Notes: a model not told the origin generated them from the sequence alone. DNA of 64,000 bases from Dyella_B sp035690825 (GCF_051954575.1 NZ_JBQCHP010000043.1:1-64000), one strand, 5' to 3'; counted from the stretch's first letter, positions 7,767 to 16,378 are shown. Numbers and translations: made by a program.

Positions 7767-9463
7767 GCGGTGACTCCTGCGTCGGTACGTGTGACGGTTT
7801 GTTTGGTGGGTTGGGTAGAGGGATGCGTGGTGGCGCCTTCGGAGGCCGAACCCACCAGTTGTGCGTATTTGGCCAGCGCGCCGCGCGTGACTTTCGGCGC
7901 GGGCGGCTGCCAGCTGGCGCGGCGTGTGGCGAGATCGGCATCGGTGGAAATCGTGCGCGACTGCGCGTCGATCACGATGCGATCGCCTTCGTGCAGCAGC
8001 GCGATCGGGCCGCCGCGTGCGGCTTCCGGCGCAATGTGTCCGACCATGAAGCCGTGCGTGGCGCCGGAGAAGCGCCCGTCGGTGATCAGCGCGACGTCAT
8101 CGCCCATGCCGCGGCCGATCAGGGCTGCGGTGACGCCCAGCATTTCGCGCATGCCGGGGCCGCCGGCGGGGCCTTCGTTGCGGATCACGACCACGTCGCC
8201 CTTGGCGAGCTTGCCGGCCTGCACCGCGGCGAAGGCTTGTTCCTCGCTTTCGAACACGCGTGCGCGGCCTTCGAAATGCGTGGCGCCTTTGCCGGCCAGT
8301 TTCAGGATGCAGCCTTCCGGCGCCAGATTGCCGTACAGGATCGAATAACCGCCGCGTGGTTTCAGCGGCTGGCTCACCGGATGCACCACGTCCTGCTGTT
8401 CGGCGCGCGGTGCGGCGGCGGCTTCCTCGAACAGGCTGCGGCCGGTCACGGTGGGGGTGTCTTCCTGCATGCCGGCGGCGATCAGTTCCTGCGCGACGCG
8501 CGCGCTGCCGCCCGCGCCGAACAATTCGACCGCGGTGTAGCGGCCGCCCGGCAGCAGGTCGGCGATCACCGGCGTGTGCACGGAGGCCGGTTCGAAATCC
8601 TCGATCGTCCACGGCACGCCGGCTTCGCGTGCAATCGCCAGCAGATGCAGCACCGCGTTGGTGGAACCGGCGGTGGCGGCGACCATGCGTGCAGCGTTGC
8701 TGAAAGCGGTGCGGCTCAGGATATCCAGCGGCTTGCGTTGCGCGCGCAGGCAATCCATCACCAGCTCGCCACAGCGGTACGCGGCATGCGCCTTGGCCGG
8801 ATGCGTGGCGGGAATGTCATTGAAACCCATCGGCGACAGGCCCAGCGTCTGCAGCACCATCGCCATGGTGTTGGCGGTGAACTGGCCGCCGCAGGCGCCG
8901 GCGCCGGGGCAGGCGTCTTTTTCGACGGCAGCCAATTCGGCATCGTCGATCTTGCCGGCGCCGTGCGCGCCGACCGCCTCGAACACCTGCTGGATGGTGA
9001 TCGGATGATTATTGTGATTGCCATGCGCGATGCTGCCGCCGTATAGCGCGACCGCAGGAATGTTCAAGCGCGCCATCGCCATCGCGGCGGCGGGAATGGT
9101 CTTGTCGCAGCCGCACAGCACCACCATCGCGTCGAGGCAGTGGCCATCCACCGCCAGTTCGATCGAATCGGTGATCACCTCGCGGCTGATCAGCGAAGCG
9201 CGCATGCCGGGCGTGCCCATCGCGATACCGTCGGTGACGGCGATGGTGTTGAACTCGATCGGCGTGCCGCCGGCGGCGCGGATACCAGCCGAAACGTGCT
9301 CGGCCAGGTCGCGCAGGTTGAGGTTGCACGGGCTTACGTTGGACCAGGTATGCACCACCGCCACCAGCGGTTTGGTGATGTCACCATCCTTGAGGCCGGT
9401 GGCGCGCAGCATGGCGCGCGCGGGGGCGCGGTCGGGGCCGGTTTTGATCAGATCGCTACGCAT
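7763..9463 (-). CDS. ilvD: Dihydroxy-acid dehydratase
   Basis: IlvD removes water from 2,3-dihydroxy acids to form the 2-keto acids that IlvE transaminates. It is an Fe-S enzyme. Visible signatures are GCDKTIPAAAMA and CPGAGACGGQFTANTMA with cluster cysteines, and GRFSGATHGFMVGH near the C-terminus. The start at 9463 (MRSDLIKTGPDRAPARAMLRATG) matches the family and follows a GGAG Shine-Dalgarno. The upstream in-frame ATG at 9499 would overlap leuB and is unlikely. The product has 566 residues, in the shorter IlvD group. It starts 11 bp after leuB ends and overlaps ilvC by ATGA. Confidence 0.97.
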   Translation of the reverse strand: MRSDLIKTGPDRAPARAMLRATGLKDGDITKPLVAVVHTWSNVSPCNLNLRDLAEHVSAGIRAAGGTPIEFNTIAVTDGIAMGTPGMRASLISREVITDSIELAVDGHCLDAMVVLCGCDKTIPAAAMAMARLNIPAVALYGGSIAHGNHNNHPITIQQVFEAVGAHGAGKIDDAELAAVEKDACPGAGACGGQFTANTMAMVLQTLGLSPMGFNDIPATHPAKAHAAYRCGELVMDCLRAQRKPLDILSRTAFSNAARMVAATAGSTNAVLHLLAIAREAGVPWTIEDFEPASVHTPVIADLLPGGRYTAVELFGAGGSARVAQELIAAGMQEDTPTVTGRSLFEEAAAAPRAEQQDVVHPVSQPLKPRGGYSILYGNLAPEGCILKLAGKGATHFEGRARVFESEEQAFAAVQAGKLAKGDVVVIRNEGPAGGPGMREMLGVTAALIGRGMGDDVALITDGRFSGATHGFMVGHIAPEAARGGPIALLHEGDRIVIDAQSRTISTDADLATRRASWQPPAPKVTRGALAKYAQLVGSASEGATTHPSTQPTKQTVTRTDAGVTA

Positions 9464-9474
9464 CGTCGCTCCGT

Positions 9475-10566
9475 TCAACCGCAGGCACGCAGGCCGCACA
9501 GAAAGGCGGGCGTGGCGACGTCGTCGAGGGCGGTGATCACCGCATCGCGGATCTCGGCCGTACCGGCCTTGCCGCCGATGTCGCGGGTATGCGGGCCATT
9601 GGTCAGCACGTGGTTCACCGCCGCTTCGATGGTGGTGGCTTCGATCTCCAGTCCCAGCGAATGACGCAGCAACATCGCCGCGGAAAGAATTGCGCCGACC
9701 GGATTGGCCACGCCTTGTCCCGCGATATCCGGCGCCGAGCCGTGGATCGGCTCGTACAGGCCGACCTTGCCTTCGCCCAGCGAGGCCGAAGGCAGCAGGC
9801 CCAGCGAACCGGCCAGTGCGGCCGCCTCGTCGGTGAGAATGTCGCCGAACAGGTTTTCGGTAACGACCACGTCGTAGCGCGAGGGCTGCGTCAGCAGCAG
9901 CATCGCCATCGAATCGACGAGCTGGTGCTCCAGCTTCACGTCCGGATATTCAGCAGCGATGCGCGTGACCGTGCTGCGCCACAGGCGCGAGGTTTCCAGT
10001 ACGTTCGCCTTGTCCACCGAGGTGACGTGCTGGCGGCGTTCGCGCGCCAGTTCGAAGGCGCGGCGCGTGACGCGTTCGACTTCGGCCACGGTGTACTTGC
10101 ATTCGTCGGTGGCGGTATCGGTAGTGCGCGTCTTGGCGCCGAAGTACGCGCCGCCGGTCAGTTCGCGCACGAACAGTACGTCGACGTGCTTCAGCTTTTC
10201 GTTCTTCAGCGGCGACAGCGAAGCCAGCGCCGGATGCACCTGCAGCGGACGCAGGTTGGCGTATACGCCCAATGCAGCGCGGATCGCTAATAAACCTTGC
10301 TCGGGGCGAACCTTCGCCTGCGGATCGGACCACTTCGGTCCGCCCACCGCGCCCAGGAACACCGCATCAGCTTTCTTGCAGGCTTCCAGCGTGGCGGCCG
10401 GCAGCGGTTCGCCGGTGGCGTCGATGGCGCAGCCGCCGATCAGCTGTGTTTCAAATTCGAAGGTGTGGCCACTGCGTTCGGCAACGGCCTGCAAGACGGC
10501 AACAGCCGCGTCGAGAACTTCGGGACCTACGCCGTCGCCGGGCAGGGTAACGATGCGCGCTTTCAT
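9475..10566 (-). CDS. leuB: 3-isopropylmalate dehydrogenase
   Basis: LeuB oxidatively decarboxylates 3-isopropylmalate to 2-ketoisocaproate with NAD+, the third dedicated step to leucine. The product is 363 residues, normal for the family. Characteristic segments are LPGDGVGPEV at the N-terminus, the VRELTGGAYFG substrate loop, and the metal-binding TENLFGDILTDEAAAL followed by EPIHGSAPDIAGQG. Start chosen at 10566, where ATGA overlaps the leuD stop. Earlier in-frame codons belong to leuD sequence. The C-terminus ends with an extra short FLCGLRACG tail. Confidence 0.97.
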   Translation of the reverse strand: MKARIVTLPGDGVGPEVLDAAVAVLQAVAERSGHTFEFETQLIGGCAIDATGEPLPAATLEACKKADAVFLGAVGGPKWSDPQAKVRPEQGLLAIRAALGVYANLRPLQVHPALASLSPLKNEKLKHVDVLFVRELTGGAYFGAKTRTTDTATDECKYTVAEVERVTRRAFELARERRQHVTSVDKANVLETSRLWRSTVTRIAAEYPDVKLEHQLVDSMAMLLLTQPSRYDVVVTENLFGDILTDEAAALAGSLGLLPSASLGEGKVGLYEPIHGSAPDIAGQGVANPVGAILSAAMLLRHSLGLEIEATTIEAAVNHVLTNGPHTRDIGGKAGTAEIRDAVITALDDVATPAFLCGLRACG

Positions 10567-11147
10567 GCCGCCTTCTCCTGGATCTGTTCGTAATGGGTGA
10601 TTGCGTCGTTGTGCTGCAGCAGGAAGCCGAGCTGGTCCACGCCGTTGAGCAGGCAGTGGCGCGCGAACGCTTCCAGCTTGAAGCGGATCAGGCCACCGTC
10701 CGGCAACTGGATGGTCTGCTCGCGCACGTCGATCGCCAGTTCCACGCCGGGGTTCTGCAGCAGCCAGCGGTGCTCGGCTTCGTCCAGCACGATGGCCAGC
10801 AGGCCGTTCTTCAGCGCGTTGCCGCGGAAGATGTCGGCGATCTCGCTGCACAGCACGGCCTGGATGCCGTAATCGAGCAGCGCCCACGGCGCGTGTTCGC
10901 GCGAGGAGCCACAGCCGAAATTGCGGCCGGCGACCAGGATGGAGCAACCCTTCGCTTCCGGCTTGTTGAGCGGAAAATCCGGGTTGTCGCTGCCGTCCTG
11001 ACGATAACGCCAATCGTTGAAGCAGAATTTGCCCAGGCCAGCGCGTTCGGTGGTGGTGAGGAAGCGCGCAGGGATGATGCGATCGGTGTCGATGTTTTCG
11101 TCGGGCAGAACTGCGGTGCGCGAATGAATACGCGTTACAGGTTTCAT
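10563..11147 (-). CDS. leuD: 3-isopropylmalate dehydratase small subunit
   Basis: The small (swivel-domain) subunit of isopropylmalate isomerase, partner of LeuC. 194 residues, beginning MKPVTRIHSRTAVLPDENIDTDRIIPARFL. The GRNFGCGSSREHAPWAL motif carries the conserved active-site Ser-Arg. Both gene junctions are 4-bp ATGA overlaps (with leuC at 11144-11147 and leuB at 10563-10566), which fits equimolar, coupled synthesis of the heterodimer. Confidence 0.97.
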   Translation of the reverse strand: MKPVTRIHSRTAVLPDENIDTDRIIPARFLTTTERAGLGKFCFNDWRYRQDGSDNPDFPLNKPEAKGCSILVAGRNFGCGSSREHAPWALLDYGIQAVLCSEIADIFRGNALKNGLLAIVLDEAEHRWLLQNPGVELAIDVREQTIQLPDGGLIRFKLEAFARHCLLNGVDQLGFLLQHNDAITHYEQIQEKAA

Positions 11148-12556
11148 GCGGCCACCTCCGTCAGGTATTCGCGTGGATCGGCGATGGTGCCGGCAATGGC
11201 CGATGCGGCGGCGGTGGCCGGGCTGGCCAGCACCGTGCGCGCGCCCTTGCCCTGGCGGCCTTCGAAATTGCGGTTGGAGGTGCTCACCACCAGCTGGCCC
11301 GGTTGCGCCAGGTCGCCGTTCATGGCGATGCACATCGAGCAGCCCGGGATGCGCCATTCGGCACCGGCGGCCAGAAACACCTCGTGCAAGCCTTCTTTTT
11401 CAGCATCGCGGCGCACCGCTTCGGAACCGGGTACGACCAGCGCACGCACGCCGTTGGCGACGTGGCGGCCACGCATCACGTTGGCCGCTTCGCGCAAGTC
11501 GGACAGACGCGAGTTGGTACAGCTGCCGATGAACACGACGTCCACCGCCATGCCTTGCATCGGCTGGTTGGCCTTCGCCTGCATGTAGTCCAGCGCGCGT
11601 TGTTCGACCGCATTGCGTGCGGCAGGCACGGGCTTGTCCATCGCGATCGCCATGCCCGGATGCGTGCCGTAGGTGACAGTGGGGCGGATCTGGCTGGCGT
11701 CGATGCGTACTTCGCGGTCGTACTTGGCACCTTCGTCGCTGCGCAGTCCGCGCCAGCGTTGCACGGCGGCCTCCCATGCGGCGCCCTGAGGTGCGCGCGG
11801 GCGGCCTTTCAGCCAGGCGAAGGTGGTTTCATCTGGTGCGATCAAGCCGGCGCGTGCGCCCGCTTCGATCGACATGTTGCATACCGTCATGCGCTCTTCC
11901 ATCGACAGCGCTTCGATCGCTTCGCCGCGGTACTCCAGCACGTAGCCGGTGCCGCCGTCGACGCCGATCTCGCCGATGATGTGCAGGATCAGATCCTTCG
12001 CGCCGACGCCGCGCGGCAGCTTGCCGTCGACGTGGATGGCGAAGGTTTTCGGCTTGCGTTGCAGCAGGCATTGCGTGGCCATCACGTGACCCACTTCAGT
12101 GGTGCCGATGCCGAACGCCAGCGCGCCGAATGCACCGTGGGTGGAGGTGTGGCTGTCGCCGCACACGATCGTCATCCCCGGCTGCGTGGCGCCCAGCTCG
12201 GGACCGATCACGTGCACGATGCCGCGATCGCTGCTTTCCCAGCCGTACAACTGCACGCCGAATTCGCGGCAATTTGCTTCCAACTGCGCGACCTGCGCCT
12301 TCGCTTCGGCGTTCGCGTAGGGACGCTCGCCATTCGCCGCTGCCGGCAGCGTAGGCGTGGAATGATCCAGTGTGGCCAGCGTGCGATCGGGGCGGCGCAG
12401 CTTCAGCCCGCGTGAGCGCAGCTCGCTGAATGCCTGCGGCGAGGTGACTTCGTGCACCAGGTGCAGGTCGATATACAGCACCGCCGGCGTATCGACCGAT
12501 TCGGGCGCCACGACGTGAGCATCCCAGATTTTTTCAAATAGCGTGCGCGCGCTCAT
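11144..12556 (-). CDS. leuC: 3-isopropylmalate dehydratase large subunit
   Basis: An aconitase-family subunit that isomerises 2-isopropylmalate to 3-isopropylmalate with LeuD. 470 residues from MSARTLFEKIWDAHVV. The three cysteines that hold the [4Fe-4S] cluster are visible in FIGSCTNSR and in PGCSMCIAMN. The HEVTSPQAF and VCGDSHTSTHGAFG segments are standard for LeuC. The start at 12556 overlaps the ilvE stop (ATGA), and the frame upstream of this is ilvE sequence. Confidence 0.97.
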   Translation of the reverse strand: MSARTLFEKIWDAHVVAPESVDTPAVLYIDLHLVHEVTSPQAFSELRSRGLKLRRPDRTLATLDHSTPTLPAAANGERPYANAEAKAQVAQLEANCREFGVQLYGWESSDRGIVHVIGPELGATQPGMTIVCGDSHTSTHGAFGALAFGIGTTEVGHVMATQCLLQRKPKTFAIHVDGKLPRGVGAKDLILHIIGEIGVDGGTGYVLEYRGEAIEALSMEERMTVCNMSIEAGARAGLIAPDETTFAWLKGRPRAPQGAAWEAAVQRWRGLRSDEGAKYDREVRIDASQIRPTVTYGTHPGMAIAMDKPVPAARNAVEQRALDYMQAKANQPMQGMAVDVVFIGSCTNSRLSDLREAANVMRGRHVANGVRALVVPGSEAVRRDAEKEGLHEVFLAAGAEWRIPGCSMCIAMNGDLAQPGQLVVSTSNRNFEGRQGKGARTVLASPATAAASAIAGTIADPREYLTEVAA

Positions 12557-13491
12557 GCGACTTCCTTTGCTGCAATGGTTTCGACGTGGGTCAACCAACC
12601 GTATCGGTCTTGCGTGCGGCCATCGAACAGGCCAAAGAACGCATCGCGCAGCGCGCGCGTGATCGGGCCGGGTGTGCCGTTGCCGACTTTCTTGCGGTCG
12701 ACCGAGCGCACCGGCGTGATTTCCGCCGCGGTGCCGGTCATGAACACTTCGTCGGCGCTGTACAGCGCTTCGCGCGGCAGGTCGCGTTCTTCGACCACGT
12801 AGCCCAGATCGTTGGCCAGCGTGATCACCGTGTCGCGCGTGATGCCGGCCAGGATGCCGGCGCTGGACGGCGGCGTGAGCAGCTTGCCGCGCTTGATCAG
12901 GAACAGGTTCTCGCCCGCGCCTTCGCTCAGCAGGCCGTTGTAGCCCAGCGCGATGCCTTCATCGAAACCGCCGCGACGCGCTTCCAGGCCGATCAGCTGG
13001 CTGCTCAGGTAATTGCCGCCGGCCTTCGCCCAGCTGGGGAAGGTGTTGGGCGCCGCGCGGTTCCACGAGGACACGCATACGTCCGCGCCACGCTCGGCCG
13101 CTTCGCCCAGGTACGCACCCCATTCCATGGCCATGATCGCGACGTCGACGGGCGCGCCGTCCCTGGGGAGAACGCCGAGCCCGCCGGCGCCGCGAAAGAC
13201 AATCGGTCGGACATAGGCAGAGGCCATCCGATTGGCGCGGATCAGTTCCAGGCACGCTTCGTTGATTTGGTCTTCCGTGTAGCCGACCTCGATCTCGTAC
13301 ACGCGCGCCGATTCGAACAGGCGGCGCGTGTGATCGGCCAGGCGGAAATAGGCCGGCCCTTCCGGCGTGGCGTACACGCGCTCGCCTTCGAATACGGACG
13401 ATCCGTAATGCAGCGCGTGCGTGCTGACGTGGCAGGTGGCTTCGGCCCAAGGCTTGATGCGGCCGTTGTGCCAGAGGAAGGGCGTAGTCAT
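12553..13491 (-). CDS. ilvE: Branched-chain amino acid aminotransferase (class IV)
   Basis: IlvE makes the final transamination to Leu, Ile and Val using glutamate. 312 residues, fold type IV PLP enzyme. The PLP lysine lies in AKAGGNYLSSQLIGLEARR and the C-terminal motif in LLSEGAGENLFLIKRG. The pyridoxal-phosphate-binding TGTAAEITPV segment is also clear. It lies second in the operon, between leuA and leuC, joined to both by ATGA overlaps. Class IV family members with other substrates exist, but operon context and motif agreement make IlvE close to certain. Confidence 0.97.
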   Translation of the reverse strand: MTTPFLWHNGRIKPWAEATCHVSTHALHYGSSVFEGERVYATPEGPAYFRLADHTRRLFESARVYEIEVGYTEDQINEACLELIRANRMASAYVRPIVFRGAGGLGVLPRDGAPVDVAIMAMEWGAYLGEAAERGADVCVSSWNRAAPNTFPSWAKAGGNYLSSQLIGLEARRGGFDEGIALGYNGLLSEGAGENLFLIKRGKLLTPPSSAGILAGITRDTVITLANDLGYVVEERDLPREALYSADEVFMTGTAAEITPVRSVDRKKVGNGTPGPITRALRDAFFGLFDGRTQDRYGWLTHVETIAAKEVA

Positions 13492-15149
13492 GCGGAGATC
13501 TCCTGTGGCGACCGTCCGTGCTCGCGAAGGTCGAACGGCGATCCTTCCCGATCACCGTCTTCAAGTTGCGGATGCAGGCGCTTGGACGAGCCCTGCCGTT
13601 CGATGCGGTTGACGATGGCCAGCGCGGCGCGTGCGGTCGCTTCGATGATGTCGGTGCTCACGCCGCTGCCGTTCCAGTCGCGCTCGGCGTGCTGCGCGGT
13701 CAGTTGCGCCTGGCCTTGCGCATCGCCGCCTTCGCTGATTGCGCGCACCTGGAAGCGCGTCAGCACCATGTCGGTGCCGGTGGCGCGTTCGATCGCGCGC
13801 AGCACGGCGTCGACCGGGCCATCGCCGATCGCCGCTTCGCCGACTTCGCGGCCATCGTCATGGGTCAGCTTCACCGAGGCGGAGGCGCTGCTGTTCAGAT
13901 GCGAAGCGGTGTTGAGCTGGGTCAGATGCCACGGACCGGTCGCGTCCGGATCCTGGCCCAGGGCCAGTGCTTCCAGGTCTTCGTCGCGGATCTCGCGCTT
14001 GCGGTCGGCCAGTGCCTTGAAGCGCTTGAATACGCTATCCAGTTCCGCTTCTTCCAGCGTGTGTCCCAGTGCCTGCAGGCGCTGGCGCAGCGCATGGCGG
14101 CCCGAATGCTTGCCCAGCACCAGCGTGGTTTCGGCGATACCTACATCTTCCGGACGCATGATTTCGTAGGTGTTGCGATGCTTGAGCATGCCGTGCTGAT
14201 GGATGCCCGACTCATGCGCGAACGCGTTGTCGCCCACCACGGCCTTGTTGCGCTGTACCGCCTGGCCGGTGACCTGGCTCAGCAGGCGCGAGGTGGGGTA
14301 GAGCTTGTGCGTGTCGATGTGGGTGGTGAGGCCGAAGCGCGGTGCGCGGACCTTCAGCGCCATCACGATTTCTTCCAGCGCGGCATTGCCAGCGCGCTCG
14401 CCGATGCCGTTGATGGTGCATTCCACCTGGCGTGCGCCGGCGCTCACGGCGGCCAGGCTGTTGGCCACGGCCATGCCCAGATCATCGTGGCAATGGGAGG
14501 AGAACACCGCCTTGTGCGCATCGCGCACGTGCTGGCGCAGGTAGGCGAACAGCTCGTAGATCTCGGCGGGCGTGGTATAGCCCACGGTATCCGGAACGTT
14601 GACGGTGGTGGCGCCGGCGGCGATGGCGGCGCTGAAGACTTCGACCAGGAATTCGGGCTCGGTGCGCAGTGCGTCTTCGGCGGAGAATTCGACGTCAGCG
14701 CAGTATTTGCGTGCGTGCAGGATGGAGGCGACGGCGGTGTCCAGTACCTGCTGCTTGCTCATGCCGAGCTTGTGCTCGCGATGCAACGGACTGGTGGAGA
14801 GAAACAGGTGAATGCGGGATCGATGCGCGCGTTCCAGTGCGCGTGCTGCGGTGTCGATGTCGCCGGTTTGACATCGCGCCAGCGCGGCGACGGTGGTGTG
14901 GCGCAGGCTTCGCGCGATCTCGTCGACGGCGGCGAAATCATCCGGCGACGCCTGCGGAAAACCCGCCTCCAGGATGTCCACGCCCAGCGTTTCCAGGGCT
15001 TGTGCCATGCACAATTTCGCGCGCCGGTCCATGGAAAAACCGGGGGCCTGTTCACCGTCACGCAGCGTGGTGTCGAAAATGCGTACGCAATCTTCGGCGC
15101 TTTCGCCGCCCTCGGCGGTGTCGTTCGGTTGTGCTGTCTGGGGGGTCAT
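13488..15149 (-). CDS. leuA: 2-isopropylmalate synthase
   Basis: LeuA condenses acetyl-CoA and 2-ketoisovalerate, the first committed step to leucine, and is normally feedback-inhibited by leucine. 553 residues from the ATG at 15149, which has a GGAG ribosome-binding site. The catalytic TIM barrel starts with IFDTTLRDGEQAPGFSM and carries the metal-binding HCHDDLGMAVAN. A linker region follows, then a C-terminal LeuA allosteric domain (about residues 425-530). It is the first structural gene of the supraoperon and lies 32 bp after the attenuator hairpin. An in-frame ATG at 15197 would sit in the terminator hairpin and is rejected. Confidence 0.97.
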   Translation of the reverse strand: MTPQTAQPNDTAEGGESAEDCVRIFDTTLRDGEQAPGFSMDRRAKLCMAQALETLGVDILEAGFPQASPDDFAAVDEIARSLRHTTVAALARCQTGDIDTAARALERAHRSRIHLFLSTSPLHREHKLGMSKQQVLDTAVASILHARKYCADVEFSAEDALRTEPEFLVEVFSAAIAAGATTVNVPDTVGYTTPAEIYELFAYLRQHVRDAHKAVFSSHCHDDLGMAVANSLAAVSAGARQVECTINGIGERAGNAALEEIVMALKVRAPRFGLTTHIDTHKLYPTSRLLSQVTGQAVQRNKAVVGDNAFAHESGIHQHGMLKHRNTYEIMRPEDVGIAETTLVLGKHSGRHALRQRLQALGHTLEEAELDSVFKRFKALADRKREIRDEDLEALALGQDPDATGPWHLTQLNTASHLNSSASASVKLTHDDGREVGEAAIGDGPVDAVLRAIERATGTDMVLTRFQVRAISEGGDAQGQAQLTAQHAERDWNGSGVSTDIIEATARAALAIVNRIERQGSSKRLHPQLEDGDREGSPFDLREHGRSPQEISA

Positions 15150-15181
15150 GCCTGGCTCCGTTTTGGGCTGGCTAAGAGGCG

Positions 15182-15216
15182 ATAAAAAACCCCGCATCCT
15201 TGTCGGGTGCGGGGTT
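15182..15216 (-). terminator. Attenuator terminator upstream of leuA
   Basis: On the minus strand AACCCCGCA, an 11-base loop and TGCGGGGTT form a perfect 9-bp GC-rich stem (15188-15196 with 15208-15216), followed by a run of T before ATC. It lies between the leader peptide and leuA. The 5' arm can alternatively pair with GGTGCGGG at the end of the leader reading frame (15266-15273), which is the arrangement expected of an amino-acid attenuator. Confidence 0.85.
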
Positions 15217-15261
15217 CTTTGGGGTATCTAGGTTAGTTCTGCTTTACCTTGACACGCGCCC

Positions 15262-15396
15262 TCAGCCCGCACCTCCGTTGGTAATGAGGAGTACGAGTAC
15301 AAGGGAAATAAGAAGGAGGCCGGCGAACGGCAGCATCTCGACCGTCGGTGGACGGATCGCAGCGATGAATTCGCGATGGCTGTTGCGTTGCGGCAT
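15262..15396 (-). CDS. Branched-chain attenuator leader peptide (44 aa)
   Basis: A short reading frame MPQRNSHREFIAAIRPPTVE... whose residues 27-38 read LLLISLVLVLLI: seven Leu, two Val, two Ile and one Ser. It ends with ITNGGAG and a TGA 45 bases before the attenuator hairpin. The codons for the last residues (GGA GGT GCG GGC) contain GGTGCGGG, complementary to the 5' arm of the terminator. Stalling in the Leu/Val/Ile run would leave this free to pair and open the terminator; translating to the stop would cover it. The first ATG has no strong Shine-Dalgarno. An internal ATG at 15336 would give a 24-residue version with the same control codons. A small membrane protein is the alternative reading, but context favours a leader. 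Confidence 0.85.
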   Translation of the reverse strand: MPQRNSHREFIAAIRPPTVEMLPFAGLLLISLVLVLLITNGGAG

Positions 15397-15403
15397 GTCG
15401 TCG

Positions 15404-15432
15404 ACCGTAAGGCAGGTGGCTAGACGTGTCAA
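15404..15432 (-). promoter_or_regulatory. Candidate sigma-70 promoter of the leu-ilv supraoperon
   Basis: Minus-strand TTGACA (15432-15427) is a perfect -35 box. 17 bases later comes TACGGT (15409-15404), a weak -10 box with three of six matches. Transcription would then start at about 15397, almost on the first leader ATG, so the longer leader would be translated as a near-leaderless mRNA. The -35 match and spacing are good; the -10 is poor, so the exact promoter is uncertain. Confidence 0.45.
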
Positions 15433-15582
15433 CTACTTTTTTATGAGAAATTTTCCGAATTGCCGATTTCGACGTGTTTGGATGGCTAAACGTCCATATT
15501 CATCAAGCACTCGCGCGATTTTCGTTTCATGCGCAACGATGTTGTTTCATTCGAAACCATGCGCATTTTTGGCATCGAGGCC

Positions 15583-15657
15583 GTAGGTTGGGGTGCAAAC
15601 CCCAACGTTGCCATGTCCATCAGGATCACGATGTTGGGGTTTGCACCCCAATTTAGG
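15583..15657. repeat. TAGGTTGGGGT-type REP-like palindrome (copy 1)
   Basis: Two perfect 19-bp inverted arms (15588-15606 and 15633-15651, TTGGGGTGCAAACCCCAAC) separated by 26 bases. Each arm can also fold on itself. The same arm occurs at 41583-41653 and in half form at 59876-59903. It lies just downstream of the GNAT gene, where it could terminate or stabilise transcripts. Confidence 0.85.
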
Positions 15658-15658
15658 A

Positions 15659-16282
15659 TCAGGCGTGCGCCTGCGCGCTGAGCCGCTCCAGCCGCATATC
15701 CAGCCAGCGCTGCACGTCGGGCCATTCGCCCGCCAGGATGGAGTAACACACCGTATTGCGCAGCGTGCCGTCCGGACGACGCTTGTGGGCGCGCAGCACG
15801 CCATCCTTGTGCGCGCCCAGGCGCTCGATCGCGCGCTGGGAGTCGAGGTTGCGGTGGTCGGTGTGGAATTCCACCGCCACGCAGTCCAGGCTCTCGAAGG
15901 CATGCTTCAGCAGCAGGCGCTTGCAGGCGGTGTTGAGGTGGCTCTTCTGCCAGCGCTTGGCGTACCAGGTGTAGCCGATGGCGATGCGCGGCAGCTCCGG
16001 CGCGAAATCGTAGTAGCGCGTGGTGCCGACGATCTGCCCGCTGGTTTTCTCGCGCACTGCGAACGGCAGCATCGCGTTCGCGGCCAGTCCGGCCAGCGCC
16101 TTCTCGATGTAGCCGCGCGCCTCGCCCGGCGCGGGGGCGCTGGTGAACCACAGGTTCCATAGTTCGCCGTCGGCGGCGGCCGCTTCGAGCTCGGCAACGT
16201 GATGCAGGCCTAGGGGTTCGAGCAGGACGTAATCGTCTTCGAGGCGGACAGGCGTGAGGGTGGGCATGGGTGCGGGAATCAT
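15659..16282 (-). CDS. GNAT-family N-acetyltransferase (RimJ/RimL-like)
   Basis: A 207-residue acetyltransferase of the Acetyltransf_3 subgroup, which acetylates amino groups of proteins or small molecules from acetyl-CoA. The order is typical: substrate region up to about residue 75, TSGQIVGTTRYYDF as the central strand, IGYTWYAKRWQKSHLNTACKRLLLKHAF over the acetyl-CoA site, and VEFHTDHRNLDSQRAIERLGAHKDGVLRAHKRRPDG near the end. The target cannot be deduced. The start is uncertain: ATG at 16282 or 16267, neither with a strong ribosome-binding site. It stands alone, with a REP-like palindrome immediately after its stop. Confidence 0.8.
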   Translation of the reverse strand: MIPAPMPTLTPVRLEDDYVLLEPLGLHHVAELEAAAADGELWNLWFTSAPAPGEARGYIEKALAGLAANAMLPFAVREKTSGQIVGTTRYYDFAPELPRIAIGYTWYAKRWQKSHLNTACKRLLLKHAFESLDCVAVEFHTDHRNLDSQRAIERLGAHKDGVLRAHKRRPDGTLRNTVCYSILAGEWPDVQRWLDMRLERLSAQAHA

Positions 16283-16378
16283 TGATCGGGGAACCGTGAT
16301 CGTAAAAGCAGAGAGCCAGCGTGAGAACAGGCCCTAACGATTTCCGATTGACGATTTGCGATTCCCGCTCCTTGCCCC

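Noticed and set aside
6627..8348. Long open frames antisense to ilvC/ilvD and likewise antisense to leuA, ilvE, plsB, ubiA and others (up to ~570 codons)
   Set aside because: In a high-GC genome the frame opposite a real gene stays open; none shows family motifs, ribosome-binding sites or normal amino-acid composition. They are shadows of the genes listed.
15262..15396. The 44-residue peptide as a small transmembrane protein
   Set aside because: The LLLISLVLVLLI run is hydrophobic, but its position before a leuA terminator and the complementarity of its last codons to that terminator fit a leader peptide better. Not fully excluded.
15200..15586. 128-codon plus-strand frame opposite the leu-ilv leader
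   Set aside because: It lies antisense to the leader and promoter and has no family resemblance; the minus-strand leader and hairpin explain the region better.
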